From: a virus
Virus record (IMG/VR): IMGVR_UViG_3300045797_000025
Location: 1-20,382 of that record
Strand: one strand, 5' to 3'
DNA: 20,382 nt
The notes below the pieces were generated by a model, which saw only the letters and a list, made by a program, of their open reading frames with translations, was not told the origin of the DNA and did not search any database. This document shows, one piece after another, positions 1 to 9,074 of this stretch. Position 1 is the first letter of the stretch. Each line of letters starts with the position of its first letter. Made by a program: the position numbers and the translations under genes.

Positions 1-19
1 CGGGATCTCGGTCGGCCAT
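1..19 (-). CDS. Start of the next virion-region gene (partial, 5' end only)
   Basis: An ATG on the minus strand at 19-17 overlaps the TAA stop of the preceding gene by one base (TAATG). It opens a frame reading MADRDP before the window ends. A purine-rich GGGGAA lies about 7 bases upstream, inside the end of the previous gene, as expected for translational coupling. Too little is present to identify the product. In T7-like gene order the next gene would be another internal virion protein or a fibre gene, but that is only inference. Confidence 0.5.
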
Positions 20-3000
20 TATTCGTTCCCCGTCGGGATGGAGGGTTCGCCAGAAGCCACAGCGCCGTCACCCGGCTCGATCATCGGCTTCACGTCTCGA
101 TAGCGCGGCTGTAGCCGGGGGGTGGCGCGGTCCATGAAGGCGCCCGGGACGGCAGGCGCGCTACCGCCGCTCCCTCGCATCCGGTCCTCGACCCTGCTCA
201 TGTCGAAGTGCCAGACGCGGCCGCGGCCGTCCTCGACCTCGTGAAACTGATTCCCGTTTTTCGGGTCCGGGAGCTCGACGGTGTAGACGCCGTGGAAGAG
301 GCCATCCTTCCCGGGCACGGCGACGAACCGTCCCTGCTTCAGCATGTCCGCAGAGATCGGCGTCTGCCCGACGTGAGGGTCCGCCCCCATCGCCTTGATG
401 TCGCCAGCGTTCAGTTGCCCGATCACGGTGTCGAACTTGTCGGCGCGCATATTGCTCGGGACGATGACCTTGTAGCTCGACGGGCCGCTCCACCCGCCCC
501 CCGCCGTCGTGACGCCGCCGTACTGGACTTCCTCGCCGGTGGACGTGTCGATATGGCCGCCCAAGGCGGCATTGTAGGCTTTGTCGACGAACGGTTGCTC
601 GACCTTGCCTGTCGCCGGGTCAAATCCAGCCTGCCGGGCGTCGTCCGTCATCAGGAGGCGGGCGGCGGCGTTGATGCGCCCGAAGGCGTCGGGGCTGAAT
701 TTGGAGTAGGGGCCTCCCTGCCCGGACTGATCCGAAAGAGGGTTCGCCAGCACGTTTTTGGCGAGCGTCCCCTCAGTGAAGATCGGCAGGCCCTTTGCCG
801 CTCCAGACGGCCCCTTGTCGTTCATCGCCGCGATCGTGTCGGCGAGACGGCGAATCGTGAGGGACTGGTCGACGTTCGGGTCCAGCGCCAGGCCGCCGAT
901 GGTCATGAACGCCGGCGCGTCGCCGCCGATCTGCCGGAAGACGGATTGGGCATCCGGTCCAGCGCCGCTCACGACGGCCTTCGCCATGTTGACCATGGAG
1001 TCTCCCCCGTACTGGCCGACCCGGCGCATGGTGACGCGCTCGTCCGGGCGGATGAACTGCGCCTCGGGCAGCCCCATCGCCTGCGCGGCCACCTTCGCCT
1101 GCTGGACTCGGTCGGAGATGTCCTGCGCCAGCGTCGGGCTCGCCGGGTCCAAGGCCTTCGGCGGCGGGATGAAGCCCTCGCGCGCGGCCCGGCCGATCGG
1201 GTCCTTCTTCGCCTCCTGCGCGAAATTCTTGGCGTAGTTCTCTTCCGATTCGACAACGGACCGGGCGATGTCGAGGCCCGGGTGTCTTGGATCGCTCGCA
1301 ACCATGTTGTCGAGTTCGGCCCGGTCCCGCGCGACGGCGGCGGAAACCACCTCCGGAGAGGCGTTCCAGAGCCCCTTGATCCGGTTCCTGACCGCCTCCG
1401 CGACCGCGAGTTGCTGCCGAACCTCCGGGTTGGCGGAGTTGCCGAACGCGGAAACCATCTTCTGAAACCCGGCGTCCGCGTCCTGGCCGGAGAGGCGCGA
1501 CCCCTGCTCCATGTCCTTGATGGCGGAGTTGATGGTGTCCTTGTCGCCTCGATCATCGCGCCGGGTGGCAGCGGCGGACTCGCGCTGCCACCGCTGGATG
1601 TCCCCGACGGCGCGCAACTGCATCTCGGCGCGCGTCTGCGGAGACAGCATGTTCGCGACGCTGCCCGGCGGGGGAGGCGGGAGCGCCGCCCATTGCGCGC
1701 CGGTCGCCCTCGACCCGGGCACGGGCTGCGAGGAGCCGTCGCCCATCGTGAAGGAGGCGGACCCATCCGGCCCGGTCGTGACGCCCGTGGCGCCCTGCGG
1801 CCACTTCGCCTGTGGGGGCGCGGCCGGGTGGACGGCGTCGGGCGGCGGCACCGCGAGCGGCGACAGCGGCGACGAGAGGAGAGGCTCGATCGGCAGACCA
1901 GCCGACATCCCGGTCAGGCTTGCCGAACCGGGGATCGTCATGCCCCCAGGGCCGGCATACGAGCGGCCGGGGATCGGCGCTCCATTCGATCCTGTGAAAG
2001 TTCCGTTCGCCATCTGCGAGAAATATCGGAGCGTATTCAGGCGCCCGGCATAGTTGTCCCCATTTTGCGGAGCGCTATTAGAATACCCACGGGGTTCCTC
2101 AAAGTGCATTTCGGCAAGAGCGAGGTCTTCCGGGGTCTTGGCGGAGTTAACGAGCGCAGATTCCGGTCTCTTCCGAAGCTCGTTCAGCGCCTCGATGGAC
2201 TGCTGCTGCCAATCCATCCCCATCAGATTCAGGCGTTGCAGGTTGTGACCGAACAGGCCGTAGCCTTTCCCGCCGTCATGGACTGCAGTCTGGTTAAACG
2301 AGCTTTCGTTCGCCGCCGCCCCGGTCAGCATCAGCGCCTCGTTGTTGGAGGCTCCTTGCGATCGGAGAAACTGGTACATCGTCGCCGGCGACGTGAACCC
2401 ACCTTCGCCTTTGGCGTCAAGAGGCGCCCGGTACGGAGCGTTGATCGCGCCATAACCCTGCGGAGACGGCGCGCCGACGCCCCCCGAGGCGCTCCCCCCG
2501 CCTGGGAGGCCAACGCCGCCAAGCGCCGGATATGCGCCTGGCCCCGCCGGCGCGCCGGTGTTGATGGCGAAATAGTTGTTGGCGTCCTTCTCGCCGCCGC
2601 CCGGCGCGCCGCGCTTGTAGGTCGTCACGACCGGGCCGCCCGATCCGGGGTTGCCGTTGTGCGCGGCCCACTGGTTCCAGAGGATGAGATCGCCGTCCGC
2701 CGTGTAGCCAGCGACGATGCCGGCGTGCGTCGTGTTGTTGCCGGGCGCGCCTACCCCCTGGCCGCCGTCGTAGCGATTGGACGGGTTCCCCGCCCGGTCC
2801 ATGAAGGTCGCGACCGGCGTTCCGATCGGTAGTTGGTTCTGGACCGCGTTGGCCCCGCGCGCCCACAACCCCACCGGGGGCAGCCCGGCCGCCTTCTGGA
2901 CCAGCGTGACGCATTCCCCATTGGGGAGGGTCGGGGCGATCGCCTGGATGCGCGCCGCGAGCGCGGGGTCTCCGCCCGGGGGCGTGACAGAGGCGCCCGT

Positions 3001-3861
3001 AGCGCCCCCGGCGGCGGCAGCGGTCGGCGCCCCGCCCGACGCGGCGAGCGGCATCTGTCCGCCTGGTCCCCATCCCGGCAGCCAATTCCCATCCTGGCCT
3101 ATGCCATAGCTCTTTGGGTCTACTCCGGAAAAATGCAGGTAGCGCCCCCAATCGGCGGGGGTGTTCGTAGTCAGGGCTTTGGCCTTGAGATAGTCGCTCC
3201 GCGCCGCCGCATAATCGGAGGACGCGCCCTTCCCCCACTCGACGCTTTTCACCGGGTCGATCGCGTTCGTCGCGACGAGCGGCCCGATGACCCCCTTCAC
3301 CCCGTCGAGCGCCTTCGCTGACGCCGCGTCGTCGTCGATCTTCGCCGCGTTCGCGACGATGTTGCTGACGGAGGTCATGCCGTTGGCGATCGCGCTGTTG
3401 TTGGTGAGATCGGTCGCCCGGCCCGCGAAACGCGAGCCTATCTCAGCGACGTGCGGCGTGTTCTGCGCCGTCCACATGTCCCGGGTGTTCTGGTCGCTGA
3501 TCGTCGCCGCGATCTTCGGGACGAGGTCCGAAAACCCGGACTGGATCTCCTTGACCTTGGCCGGGTCGCTCGCGTTCTGCGCGTCGAGAAGCGCCTGCGT
3601 CGATGCGGTGTAGAGCGCCCCCGTCGCCTGCGCGTGCTGAAGCGCATTCGTCTTCTGCTCGTCTTCCTTCTGTTTCTGCTGCGCCTGGTTGAACGCTGTG
3701 GCGCCGATGTCGCCGATCGTGCTGCCGAGCTTCTCGAGCGCGCCGCCTTCCTCGTTGGCGGCCTTGCCGATGACGTCCGGGCTCCAACCCCCGATTCCCA
3801 TCTTGCGCTGGGGCTCGGTGTTGATCTGGCCGACATCGTCGGCATTTGGAAGAACGGCCAT
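19..3861 (-). CDS. Large internal virion protein with cysteine-hydrolase and lysozyme domains
   Basis: This 1280-aa protein follows the gp14-like gene, the place where T7-like phages encode ejected core proteins. The N-terminal ~230 residues are Ala/Gln-rich and probably helical. Residues about 300-435 look like a papain-like (CHAP/NlpC or BPSL0067-type) amidase, with Cys317 in GEC and His379 in TTHAG as candidate catalytic pair. Residues about 486-618 match the phage tail lysozyme type, with candidate catalytic Glu519 in ANESSFN followed by GYGLFGHN. Gly/Ala/Pro-rich linkers flank both domains. The long C-terminal half (about 640-1280) has no motif I recognise. The likely role is local peptidoglycan cleavage during DNA ejection. 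The ATG at 3861 is preceded by TGAGGT at about 7 bases. Fold assignments come from motifs read by eye; the lysozyme domain is the surer of the two. Confidence 0.85.
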   Translation of the reverse strand: MAVLPNADDVGQINTEPQRKMGIGGWSPDVIGKAANEEGGALEKLGSTIGDIGATAFNQAQQKQKEDEQKTNALQHAQATGALYTASTQALLDAQNASDPAKVKEIQSGFSDLVPKIAATISDQNTRDMWTAQNTPHVAEIGSRFAGRATDLTNNSAIANGMTSVSNIVANAAKIDDDAASAKALDGVKGVIGPLVATNAIDPVKSVEWGKGASSDYAAARSDYLKAKALTTNTPADWGRYLHFSGVDPKSYGIGQDGNWLPGWGPGGQMPLAASGGAPTAAAAGGATGASVTPPGGDPALAARIQAIAPTLPNGECVTLVQKAAGLPPVGLWARGANAVQNQLPIGTPVATFMDRAGNPSNRYDGGQGVGAPGNNTTHAGIVAGYTADGDLILWNQWAAHNGNPGSGGPVVTTYKRGAPGGGEKDANNYFAINTGAPAGPGAYPALGGVGLPGGGSASGGVGAPSPQGYGAINAPYRAPLDAKGEGGFTSPATMYQFLRSQGASNNEALMLTGAAANESSFNQTAVHDGGKGYGLFGHNLQRLNLMGMDWQQQSIEALNELRKRPESALVNSAKTPEDLALAEMHFEEPRGYSNSAPQNGDNYAGRLNTLRYFSQMANGTFTGSNGAPIPGRSYAGPGGMTIPGSASLTGMSAGLPIEPLLSSPLSPLAVPPPDAVHPAAPPQAKWPQGATGVTTGPDGSASFTMGDGSSQPVPGSRATGAQWAALPPPPPGSVANMLSPQTRAEMQLRAVGDIQRWQRESAAATRRDDRGDKDTINSAIKDMEQGSRLSGQDADAGFQKMVSAFGNSANPEVRQQLAVAEAVRNRIKGLWNASPEVVSAAVARDRAELDNMVASDPRHPGLDIARSVVESEENYAKNFAQEAKKDPIGRAAREGFIPPPKALDPASPTLAQDISDRVQQAKVAAQAMGLPEAQFIRPDERVTMRRVGQYGGDSMVNMAKAVVSGAGPDAQSVFRQIGGDAPAFMTIGGLALDPNVDQSLTIRRLADTIAAMNDKGPSGAAKGLPIFTEGTLAKNVLANPLSDQSGQGGPYSKFSPDAFGRINAAARLLMTDDARQAGFDPATGKVEQPFVDKAYNAALGGHIDTSTGEEVQYGGVTTAGGGWSGPSSYKVIVPSNMRADKFDTVIGQLNAGDIKAMGADPHVGQTPISADMLKQGRFVAVPGKDGLFHGVYTVELPDPKNGNQFHEVEDGRGRVWHFDMSRVEDRMRGSGGSAPAVPGAFMDRATPRLQPRYRDVKPMIEPGDGAVASGEPSIPTGNE

Positions 3862-3960
3862 GGGGCGACCTCATCACCGGAAGGTGTGGACCGAGTCGCC
3901 GCCGCCGCAGCTATGCGGGCGTTTCTACAGGAAGACCGAATTGTGCGGTAGGAGGGCGCG

Positions 3961-4500
3961 TTAGCCGTACTTGAACCGGCCCAAGGTCGAGAAGACCGAT
4001 GACGCCGCATTGATGTTGGCCGCGGCGGTCTGTTGGGGGACCATGGATTCGGCAAGATCGCCCTGATACTTCGCCCCGGCCCCCATGTTCGTGAACCCGG
4101 CCGCCATGTCCTGCCCGCGCGACAAATCCATCAGCGATGCGTATTCGCTGCGCCCGGCGATGTTCTGGCCGAGCTCGCTCACCGAGCCCATGGTGGTGTC
4201 GAGGCCCGACCCGGCTCCGCGCGCAACCAGCGTCGACTCCACCAGCTTGCCCTTGCGCTGCTGCTCCTCCATCGCCCGCTGAGACTGCGCGACGGATGTG
4301 TCCGCCTCTTGGAGATATTGCTCCTGCTGGTAGGTCCCGAGCGCCTCCGCGTTCTCCGCCTGCTCGGCGATGCCCTGCTTCTGGACGTTGGCCCCCATGA
4401 TGGTCGCGGCGAGGCCGCCGGCCGTGGCCAGCCCGGAGATCGCTGTCGCGGGGGTGATGGCCGCTATGGCGGCGGGGATGGCGGCGGCGAGCGGCGGCAT
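3961..4500 (-). CDS. Internal virion protein, T7 gp14-like
   Basis: This 179-aa protein starts with an Ala/Ile-rich hydrophobic segment (about residues 4-38), followed by a Gln/Glu-rich helical region (about 40-90) with QxEQY and QxxMEEQQRKG patterns. It ends in a Gly/Ala/Ser-rich tail. Hydrophobic N-terminus plus coiled helix is the typical design of T7 gp14-type core proteins, which enter the outer membrane as part of the ejection channel. Position supports this: it lies between the gp13-like acetyltransferase and the large lysozyme protein. The start has GGAGGG about 9 bases upstream, inside the last codons of the preceding gene, so translation is probably coupled. Confidence 0.75.
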   Translation of the reverse strand: MPPLAAAIPAAIAAITPATAISGLATAGGLAATIMGANVQKQGIAEQAENAEALGTYQQEQYLQEADTSVAQSQRAMEEQQRKGKLVESTLVARGAGSGLDTTMGSVSELGQNIAGRSEYASLMDLSRGQDMAAGFTNMGAGAKYQGDLAESMVPQQTAAANINAASSVFSTLGRFKYG

Positions 4501-4505
4501 GACGA

Positions 4506-4886
4506 TCAGCCCTCCCAGATCCAGCCGGGCGCGCTGCGCGCGAACCCGAGGTGCCGAAGCCAGTTCGGCGTCTTTTCGTGGACATCGTCGGAGTCGGCCA
4601 CGAACACCTTCTTGATCCCCAGCTTCTTCGCCTGCCCGAACAGCATCCGGGCGGCGCGGTGCAGGCTCACCGGGTAGCGCCGTCCTTCTTCGGAGACGTC
4701 GCAGAAAGCCACGCGAGCGCCATTAGGATACAGGGCGATCCCCCCGAGGCCAATCACCTTGCCATCGACGCTCCCGGTGAAGCCGAGGATCCGGCAGGGG
4801 ACATCGCGCGCTTCCCCGTAGAGGTGCTCGAAGGCCGCCCGGCAGGTCTCGCGCGTGGCCGGCTGAAGAACGACTCGGTCAGCCAT
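4506..4886 (-). CDS. GNAT-fold virion protein, T7 gp13-like
   Basis: This 126-aa protein has the N-acetyltransferase layout: an N-terminal helix, a beta hairpin (ILGFTGSVDGKVIGLGGIAL, about 33-52), further strands, and a closing TPNWLRHLGF segment (about 106-115) typical of the GNAT C-terminal motif. The acetyl-CoA loop (Q/RxxGxG/A) is not visible. The equivalent place reads EEGRRYPVSLHRA, so catalysis is doubtful. T7 gp13 occupies the same place and shows a similar C-terminal pattern, so I infer a virion or assembly role rather than metabolic acetylation. The gene overlaps the end of tail protein B by 8 bases and runs up to the gp14-like gene. Confidence 0.65.
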   Translation of the reverse strand: MADRVVLQPATRETCRAAFEHLYGEARDVPCRILGFTGSVDGKVIGLGGIALYPNGARVAFCDVSEEGRRYPVSLHRAARMLFGQAKKLGIKKVFVADSDDVHEKTPNWLRHLGFARSAPGWIWEG

Positions 4887-7719
4887 TGCTTTCGATCGAG
4901 AACGTGAGCGCCACGACGGTCGCCGGGCGCGGGGAGGCCGCCTCGAGATAGATGCGGCAGTCGGTGTCGGTGTCGCCCGACCATTCCATCCGGGGGAAGT
5001 CGTAGTCCGCCCAGATCGTGTTCGCCGGGACCTCCATCCCCTGCTCGACGAGGGGCAGGTCGTCGATCGGGGCCAGCGTGTCCAGGAACGACGTCCCGCC
5101 GTTGCGAACCGGGTTCAGCTTGACGGCGCCGTAGCGAAGCCCCTGGCAATGGGTGTTGTGCAGGACGAACCCGATGTGGTCGACCCGCTTCTTCTCGCTG
5201 ACCGCCGTGCCCTGCTGCGCGGCGTAGGCGAGCTTGGTCGACAGGTAGGGGGCCTTGTAGGGCAGCCCGAAGGTGATCGGCGTCACGGCCTCGGGAAGCG
5301 CCCCGTAGCCCGTTCCGTCGAGCGTGAGGAGGCCCGCCTCGGCGTTCGGGCCGAAGACCTCGATGCCGTTCGCCCAGACCGCGATAGCCTGCCCGGCGAG
5401 CCACGGCGCGGAGATCGAGCTCGTCGCCGCCCCGGTGTAGACGGCGTGGCAGTCGACGAGCTTGCAGACGGCGTCGCCGAAGCATTCATCGAGCCGGGCG
5501 AACTTCTCGTAGAAGCGGCCGTTCGGGCGGTTCACCACCACGTAGACCTGATCCTCGATCGTGCCCGGCAGAACGATCACGTCCTCGTAGGAGCCAAGCG
5601 TCGTCCGGCGCCAGAACGCTTTCACGTCGTCGGCCTCGTCGTAGAGCAGGGAGACCATCTGGCCGTCCGCGCGCACGAGGTGGATGATCGTGTCCGGGTT
5701 CCGCTGCACTGCCATGGCGACGAACCCGCCCCCGGTGTACGCGCCCGTCTGCGGGACGAGATCGCCGACCTCGGGATAGAGGTTGGATAATTCCACCGCC
5801 TTGTAGTTGTAGGTGTAGAGGTCATAGACCGCGAGGAAGATGCGCCGGGCCGACTGGTTGATGAAGATGGCCTTGTTGTCGATCTTCACCGCCTGGATTG
5901 CGGCGGTCCCCTGCGTCGTCGAAAACCTCAGATTGAAATTCGTCGGGGTGAGGGGCGTCTGGATCGCGTCCGAGCGCGCGACGATGATCTGGGTGTCGCC
6001 GCCGCCGAGCAGGTTGTCGATCGAGAGCAGCCAGTTGATGTCGGCGATCGGCCCCTGCCCAACCGTGATGTCGATGTAGGACGAATCGCCCTGCTGGTCG
6101 AAGTCGAAGTTGCTGTAGTCGTCCGAGGTTGAGCCCCACCAGCGATCCGCGCCGGCCCACCAGAGCCTGCCCTCGTGGATCGCGACGGACGTCGGGTATC
6201 CCTGGGCCGGGCTCCATTCCGATTGATGCCAGTCGTAGGCTGTCCCGCTCGAAGTGAACGGGACCAGGACTTCGATCTCGACCTCCGTCGGGCTGACGTA
6301 GCCGGTAACGTGGCAGACGCCCTCGCCTCCGCCGCCCTGGTAGGCGATCGTGCAGACCGGGTTCCCCGTGACACCTGACCCGCTCACCCCGAGGCGATAA
6401 TAGACGATCTCGTTGTTGAGATAATCGCACAGCACCTCCCCGGAGACATTGGAGGTGAATGTCTGGAAGGGGTTGAAGCCGGTCGTGTAGCCGTCAAATG
6501 AGCGCGACAGCGTGACCGTCCCGGACCATGTCCCGCTGATCGTGACGGCGTAATTGCGATCCGGCACGCTGATGTCGACGATCGAACCCCCGCTGACCTC
6601 CGACACGGACGACACGCCGGTCACGCGCACGGCGTCAGTCCATGTGTCGGGAAAGGAAATCTCTGCGGTGACGTATTGCTGCCAGTGGTAGAGGCGGAAC
6701 AGGGTGCCGACGTCGTTAGGCGAAAAAATCGGCTGGTTGGCGGTCAAGGTCGTGTTCCCGACCGGCTGCGGGACGGAGAGCTTGACGGAAGCATCGCCGG
6801 GGACGGCGTTCATCGGCCCCTTAACCGGCTTGTAGAGCACGATCGACCACGACGTCACCCCGAACCGAACAATCTCGTATTGAGGGACGCCGGGCGCCGC
6901 CACGAAGATCACATCCGCCGACGGTGCGCACCGTAGCTTGCTCGGGGCCGCGAGGAGCGACGCCGGCCACGGCGTCGGAAGAACCATCGGCCCGGCGCCT
7001 TCAATCGCGATCGAAGCCACTTTGACCTGCTGGTAGCCCTGCGGCGTCGAGCTCCGGACGGTGCTGTAATTCTCCGACGCGATCGTCGTGGCGAACTCGA
7101 CGTAGGCGGTCGCTCCCGTCGGCGTGAAGGCGAACGAATAGGTCCCGGTGTCCAGCGTCGCGCTGATGAACAGGTCGTCCGCCCCTTCCGTGGTCCCCAC
7201 CCGGAAGATGATCGGCCCGTTCTCGACCACGATCCTGACAGCGTGCTCGACCCCGATGTCCGCCGAGGAGATCGACAGCGCGCAGTCGACCGCGCACGAG
7301 GCGCCCGGGTTGAGGTTCCAGATCGCCAGCCCCGTCCCGTCGACCTGCAAGGCGGCGAGGCCCGTCTGCCGGGAGGCGTTCCAGCCGACCGCGCCAAAGA
7401 CGGGGATGTGGGTCGAGACGGCGTTCCGGGTGACGATGGCGTCGTTGACCGCCACCCGCATCGCGCCGCCGGTGAGCTCGATGACCGCGACGTCGTCGGC
7501 CTGCGCGACGAACGGGACCGCCTTGCCGTGCTGGCCTCCGTTGGGCTCCCACAGCATCTCCGACCCGGGCCGCAGCGTCATGGGCCCCAGCACGCGAGGC
7601 TGCCAGTTCTCCTGCAGTTGCGCGGCGAGGCGAAGGTGCTCGACGTCCGTCCGGCCGAGAACCTGGGGCGAGACCTCGCCGCGATTCATCGCGTTTAGGA
7701 TAATATCCTGTCTAGCCAT
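4879..7719 (-). CDS. Tail tubular protein B (nozzle), T7 gp12-like
   Basis: This 946-aa protein begins MARQDIILNAMNRGEVSPQV, the characteristic start of podovirus gp12 nozzle proteins. It also carries the family's QENWQPRVLGPMTLRPG segment (about 36-52) and beta-propeller signatures such as SVAIHEGRLWWAGADRWWGS in the middle. Most of the chain is predicted beta strand with no membrane segment. Its role is to form the distal tail tube below protein A and to carry fibres or spikes. T7 gp12 is shorter, at about 790 residues. An upstream in-frame start at 7845 would add 42 residues but would lie inside the opposing endonuclease gene. The ATG at 7719 matches the family N-terminus. Its ribosome site is weak (TTGGGG). 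Confidence 0.88.
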   Translation of the reverse strand: MARQDIILNAMNRGEVSPQVLGRTDVEHLRLAAQLQENWQPRVLGPMTLRPGSEMLWEPNGGQHGKAVPFVAQADDVAVIELTGGAMRVAVNDAIVTRNAVSTHIPVFGAVGWNASRQTGLAALQVDGTGLAIWNLNPGASCAVDCALSISSADIGVEHAVRIVVENGPIIFRVGTTEGADDLFISATLDTGTYSFAFTPTGATAYVEFATTIASENYSTVRSSTPQGYQQVKVASIAIEGAGPMVLPTPWPASLLAAPSKLRCAPSADVIFVAAPGVPQYEIVRFGVTSWSIVLYKPVKGPMNAVPGDASVKLSVPQPVGNTTLTANQPIFSPNDVGTLFRLYHWQQYVTAEISFPDTWTDAVRVTGVSSVSEVSGGSIVDISVPDRNYAVTISGTWSGTVTLSRSFDGYTTGFNPFQTFTSNVSGEVLCDYLNNEIVYYRLGVSGSGVTGNPVCTIAYQGGGGEGVCHVTGYVSPTEVEIEVLVPFTSSGTAYDWHQSEWSPAQGYPTSVAIHEGRLWWAGADRWWGSTSDDYSNFDFDQQGDSSYIDITVGQGPIADINWLLSIDNLLGGGDTQIIVARSDAIQTPLTPTNFNLRFSTTQGTAAIQAVKIDNKAIFINQSARRIFLAVYDLYTYNYKAVELSNLYPEVGDLVPQTGAYTGGGFVAMAVQRNPDTIIHLVRADGQMVSLLYDEADDVKAFWRRTTLGSYEDVIVLPGTIEDQVYVVVNRPNGRFYEKFARLDECFGDAVCKLVDCHAVYTGAATSSISAPWLAGQAIAVWANGIEVFGPNAEAGLLTLDGTGYGALPEAVTPITFGLPYKAPYLSTKLAYAAQQGTAVSEKKRVDHIGFVLHNTHCQGLRYGAVKLNPVRNGGTSFLDTLAPIDDLPLVEQGMEVPANTIWADYDFPRMEWSGDTDTDCRIYLEAASPRPATVVALTFSIESNG

Positions 7720-7755
7720 GTTGCCCCAAGTGGTGAGGTTAACTAATATATCTGG

Positions 7756-8418
7756 ATGCTCGATCTCACCAACCAACGATTCGGGATGCTCGTCGCCCTC
7801 AAACGAGTGCCGCTCAAGGACAGCACCTCCGGGTGGCTCTGCCAATGCGACTGCGGAGAGCTATGGCGCGGCCCTACCAATTGCCTGCGCAGCGGTAACA
7901 CAAAGTCGTGCGGATGTCGCCGAGGCGCGGCGACACACGGCCACATGCGTGGCGGGACAGGAACGCCGACATACTCGTCTTGGAGCGCGATGATCTCCCG
8001 CTGCGCCCACCCATCGAACCCCGCCTACACCCACTATAAGAAACTCGGCATCGGGGTATGCGACCGATGGCGCCACGGGGAGGGAGGGAAGGGCGGGTTC
8101 GAGTGCTTCCTCGAGGATATGGGCGAAAGGCCATCGCTAAAACTTACCATCGACCGCCGCGACAACGATGGCCACTACGAACCGGGCAACTGCCGCTGGG
8201 CGACAAAGCGGGTCCAAGCCAACAATCGCCGAACAAATAAGCTGTTTGAATATCAAGGGCGAATGATGACCTTCGCTGACCTCGTGCGTGCGACGGGAGT
8301 GGAAAAGGAGCTTTTGCGCCATCGCCTGTTGCGGGCGGGATGGACCCTCGATGAGGCTATCAATGGGCCAAAGCAGCCGGGGCGGCGACGCGACATGGAG
8401 CGCCCGAAAGCCGCCTAG
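7756..8418 (+). CDS. HNH homing-type endonuclease
   Basis: This 220-aa protein is typical of phage free-standing HNH genes. It begins MLDLTNQRFGMLVALKRV and carries a Cys cluster (C29, C31, C33 with C52, C54: CQCDCG and SCGC) that probably binds zinc. It then shows the THGHMRG...YSSWSAMISRC segment (about 60-83) and the core IDRRDNDGHYEPGNCRWAT (about 132-150). The C-terminus (about 165-203, FEYQGRMMTFADLVRATG... ending LLRAGWTLDEAI) is a helix-turn-helix-like DNA-binding repeat of the kind appended to homing nucleases. The gene stands alone on the plus strand in a minus-strand operon. Its stop shares CTAG with the stop of tail protein A, and its start is 36 bases from that of tail protein B. 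A poor promoter match (TTGCCC, 17 bases, TAATAT at 7744) would give an almost leaderless transcript. Confidence 0.88.
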   Translation: MLDLTNQRFGMLVALKRVPLKDSTSGWLCQCDCGELWRGPTNCLRSGNTKSCGCRRGAATHGHMRGGTGTPTYSSWSAMISRCAHPSNPAYTHYKKLGIGVCDRWRHGEGGKGGFECFLEDMGERPSLKLTIDRRDNDGHYEPGNCRWATKRVQANNRRTNKLFEYQGRMMTFADLVRATGVEKELLRHRLLRAGWTLDEAINGPKQPGRRRDMERPKAA

Positions 8419-9059
8419 TCGTCGTTGCCGCCGAAGGGGCTTCCCATCGGCAGGATGGATCCACGCGGCGCCCGGGACTGGACCCACGTCCCGTAGGGCG
8501 GCTTCCCCGGCGGGAGGTCCTGCGAATCGGTCGACACGGCCTCTGACTTAGCCTGTTTCATCTCCTTCTTGATGCGGTCGACCTTGTCCAACGCCTGCTT
8601 GAGTCGTGGGGCGCAAAGCCACGCCAGGCGGGCGGCGACGTATTCCGTATAGGCCGGCGTCCAGATGCCGAGGTTCAGCCCGTAATTCGGGTCGTTCGAG
8701 ATATAGCGAACGTAGATCGTCCCGATGTTCGCGTACCAGAAACCGTTCTGGTCGGTGTAGTCCCGGAGCAGCGGGTCATAGGCCTCGTTGTCGGAGACCA
8801 TGAAGGTGTGATTCCAGTCGGTCGGCTTCGGGAAGGCGAAGGCGAAACCGAAGTTCGGGACTTGCAGGGCCGACGCTTCGAGCATCACCTCGCGCTTGGC
8901 GAAGTTCCAGTTTCCCTGCGACAGACAATAGAGGTTGTTGTCGTCGTATTCGTCGTCGAGGTAACGCCGCGACTCCCGGTTCTCCGTCAGGTTGACGAGC
9001 TTGCGCTCCTCGAGGTGGCGGAGGGCCTTGTTGTAGAGGCCGAGTCGCGACGTTCCCAT
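8415..9059 (-). CDS. Tail tubular protein A (gatekeeper), T7 gp11-like
   Basis: This 214-aa protein has the standard gp11-type signatures: LYNKALRHLEERKLVNLTEN near the N-terminus (about 8-27), then SRRYLDDEYDD and CLSQGNWNFAKR. The middle has DWNHTFMVSDNEAYDPLLRDY, and PAYTEYVAARLAWLCAP comes before a Lys-rich helix near the C-terminus. It forms the adaptor ring between portal and nozzle and closes the DNA channel after packaging. The ATG at 9059 has a strong GGAGG about 8 bases upstream. It lies 15 bases downstream of the 180-aa gene and originally probably led straight into tail protein B; the endonuclease gene now separates them. Its stop codon overlaps the endonuclease stop. Confidence 0.9.
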   Translation of the reverse strand: MGTSRLGLYNKALRHLEERKLVNLTENRESRRYLDDEYDDNNLYCLSQGNWNFAKREVMLEASALQVPNFGFAFAFPKPTDWNHTFMVSDNEAYDPLLRDYTDQNGFWYANIGTIYVRYISNDPNYGLNLGIWTPAYTEYVAARLAWLCAPRLKQALDKVDRIKKEMKQAKSEAVSTDSQDLPPGKPPYGTWVQSRAPRGSILPMGSPFGGNDD

Positions 9060-9074
9060 GTGTCGATCCTCCGA

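Noticed and set aside
208-2832. Very long plus-strand frame of 874 codons
   Set aside because: It is Arg/Val/Asp-heavy, antisense to the well-supported 1280-aa virion protein, and shows no domain. It is a typical high-GC shadow frame.
7695-7709. AGGAT...ATCCT inverted repeat near the tail protein B start
   Set aside because: It is five-base arms inside coding sequence, too short to call an operator or endonuclease site without comparison.
7720-7845. Upstream extension of tail protein B
   Set aside because: The family N-terminus begins at the ATG at 7719, and the extension would lie inside the HNH gene in antisense.
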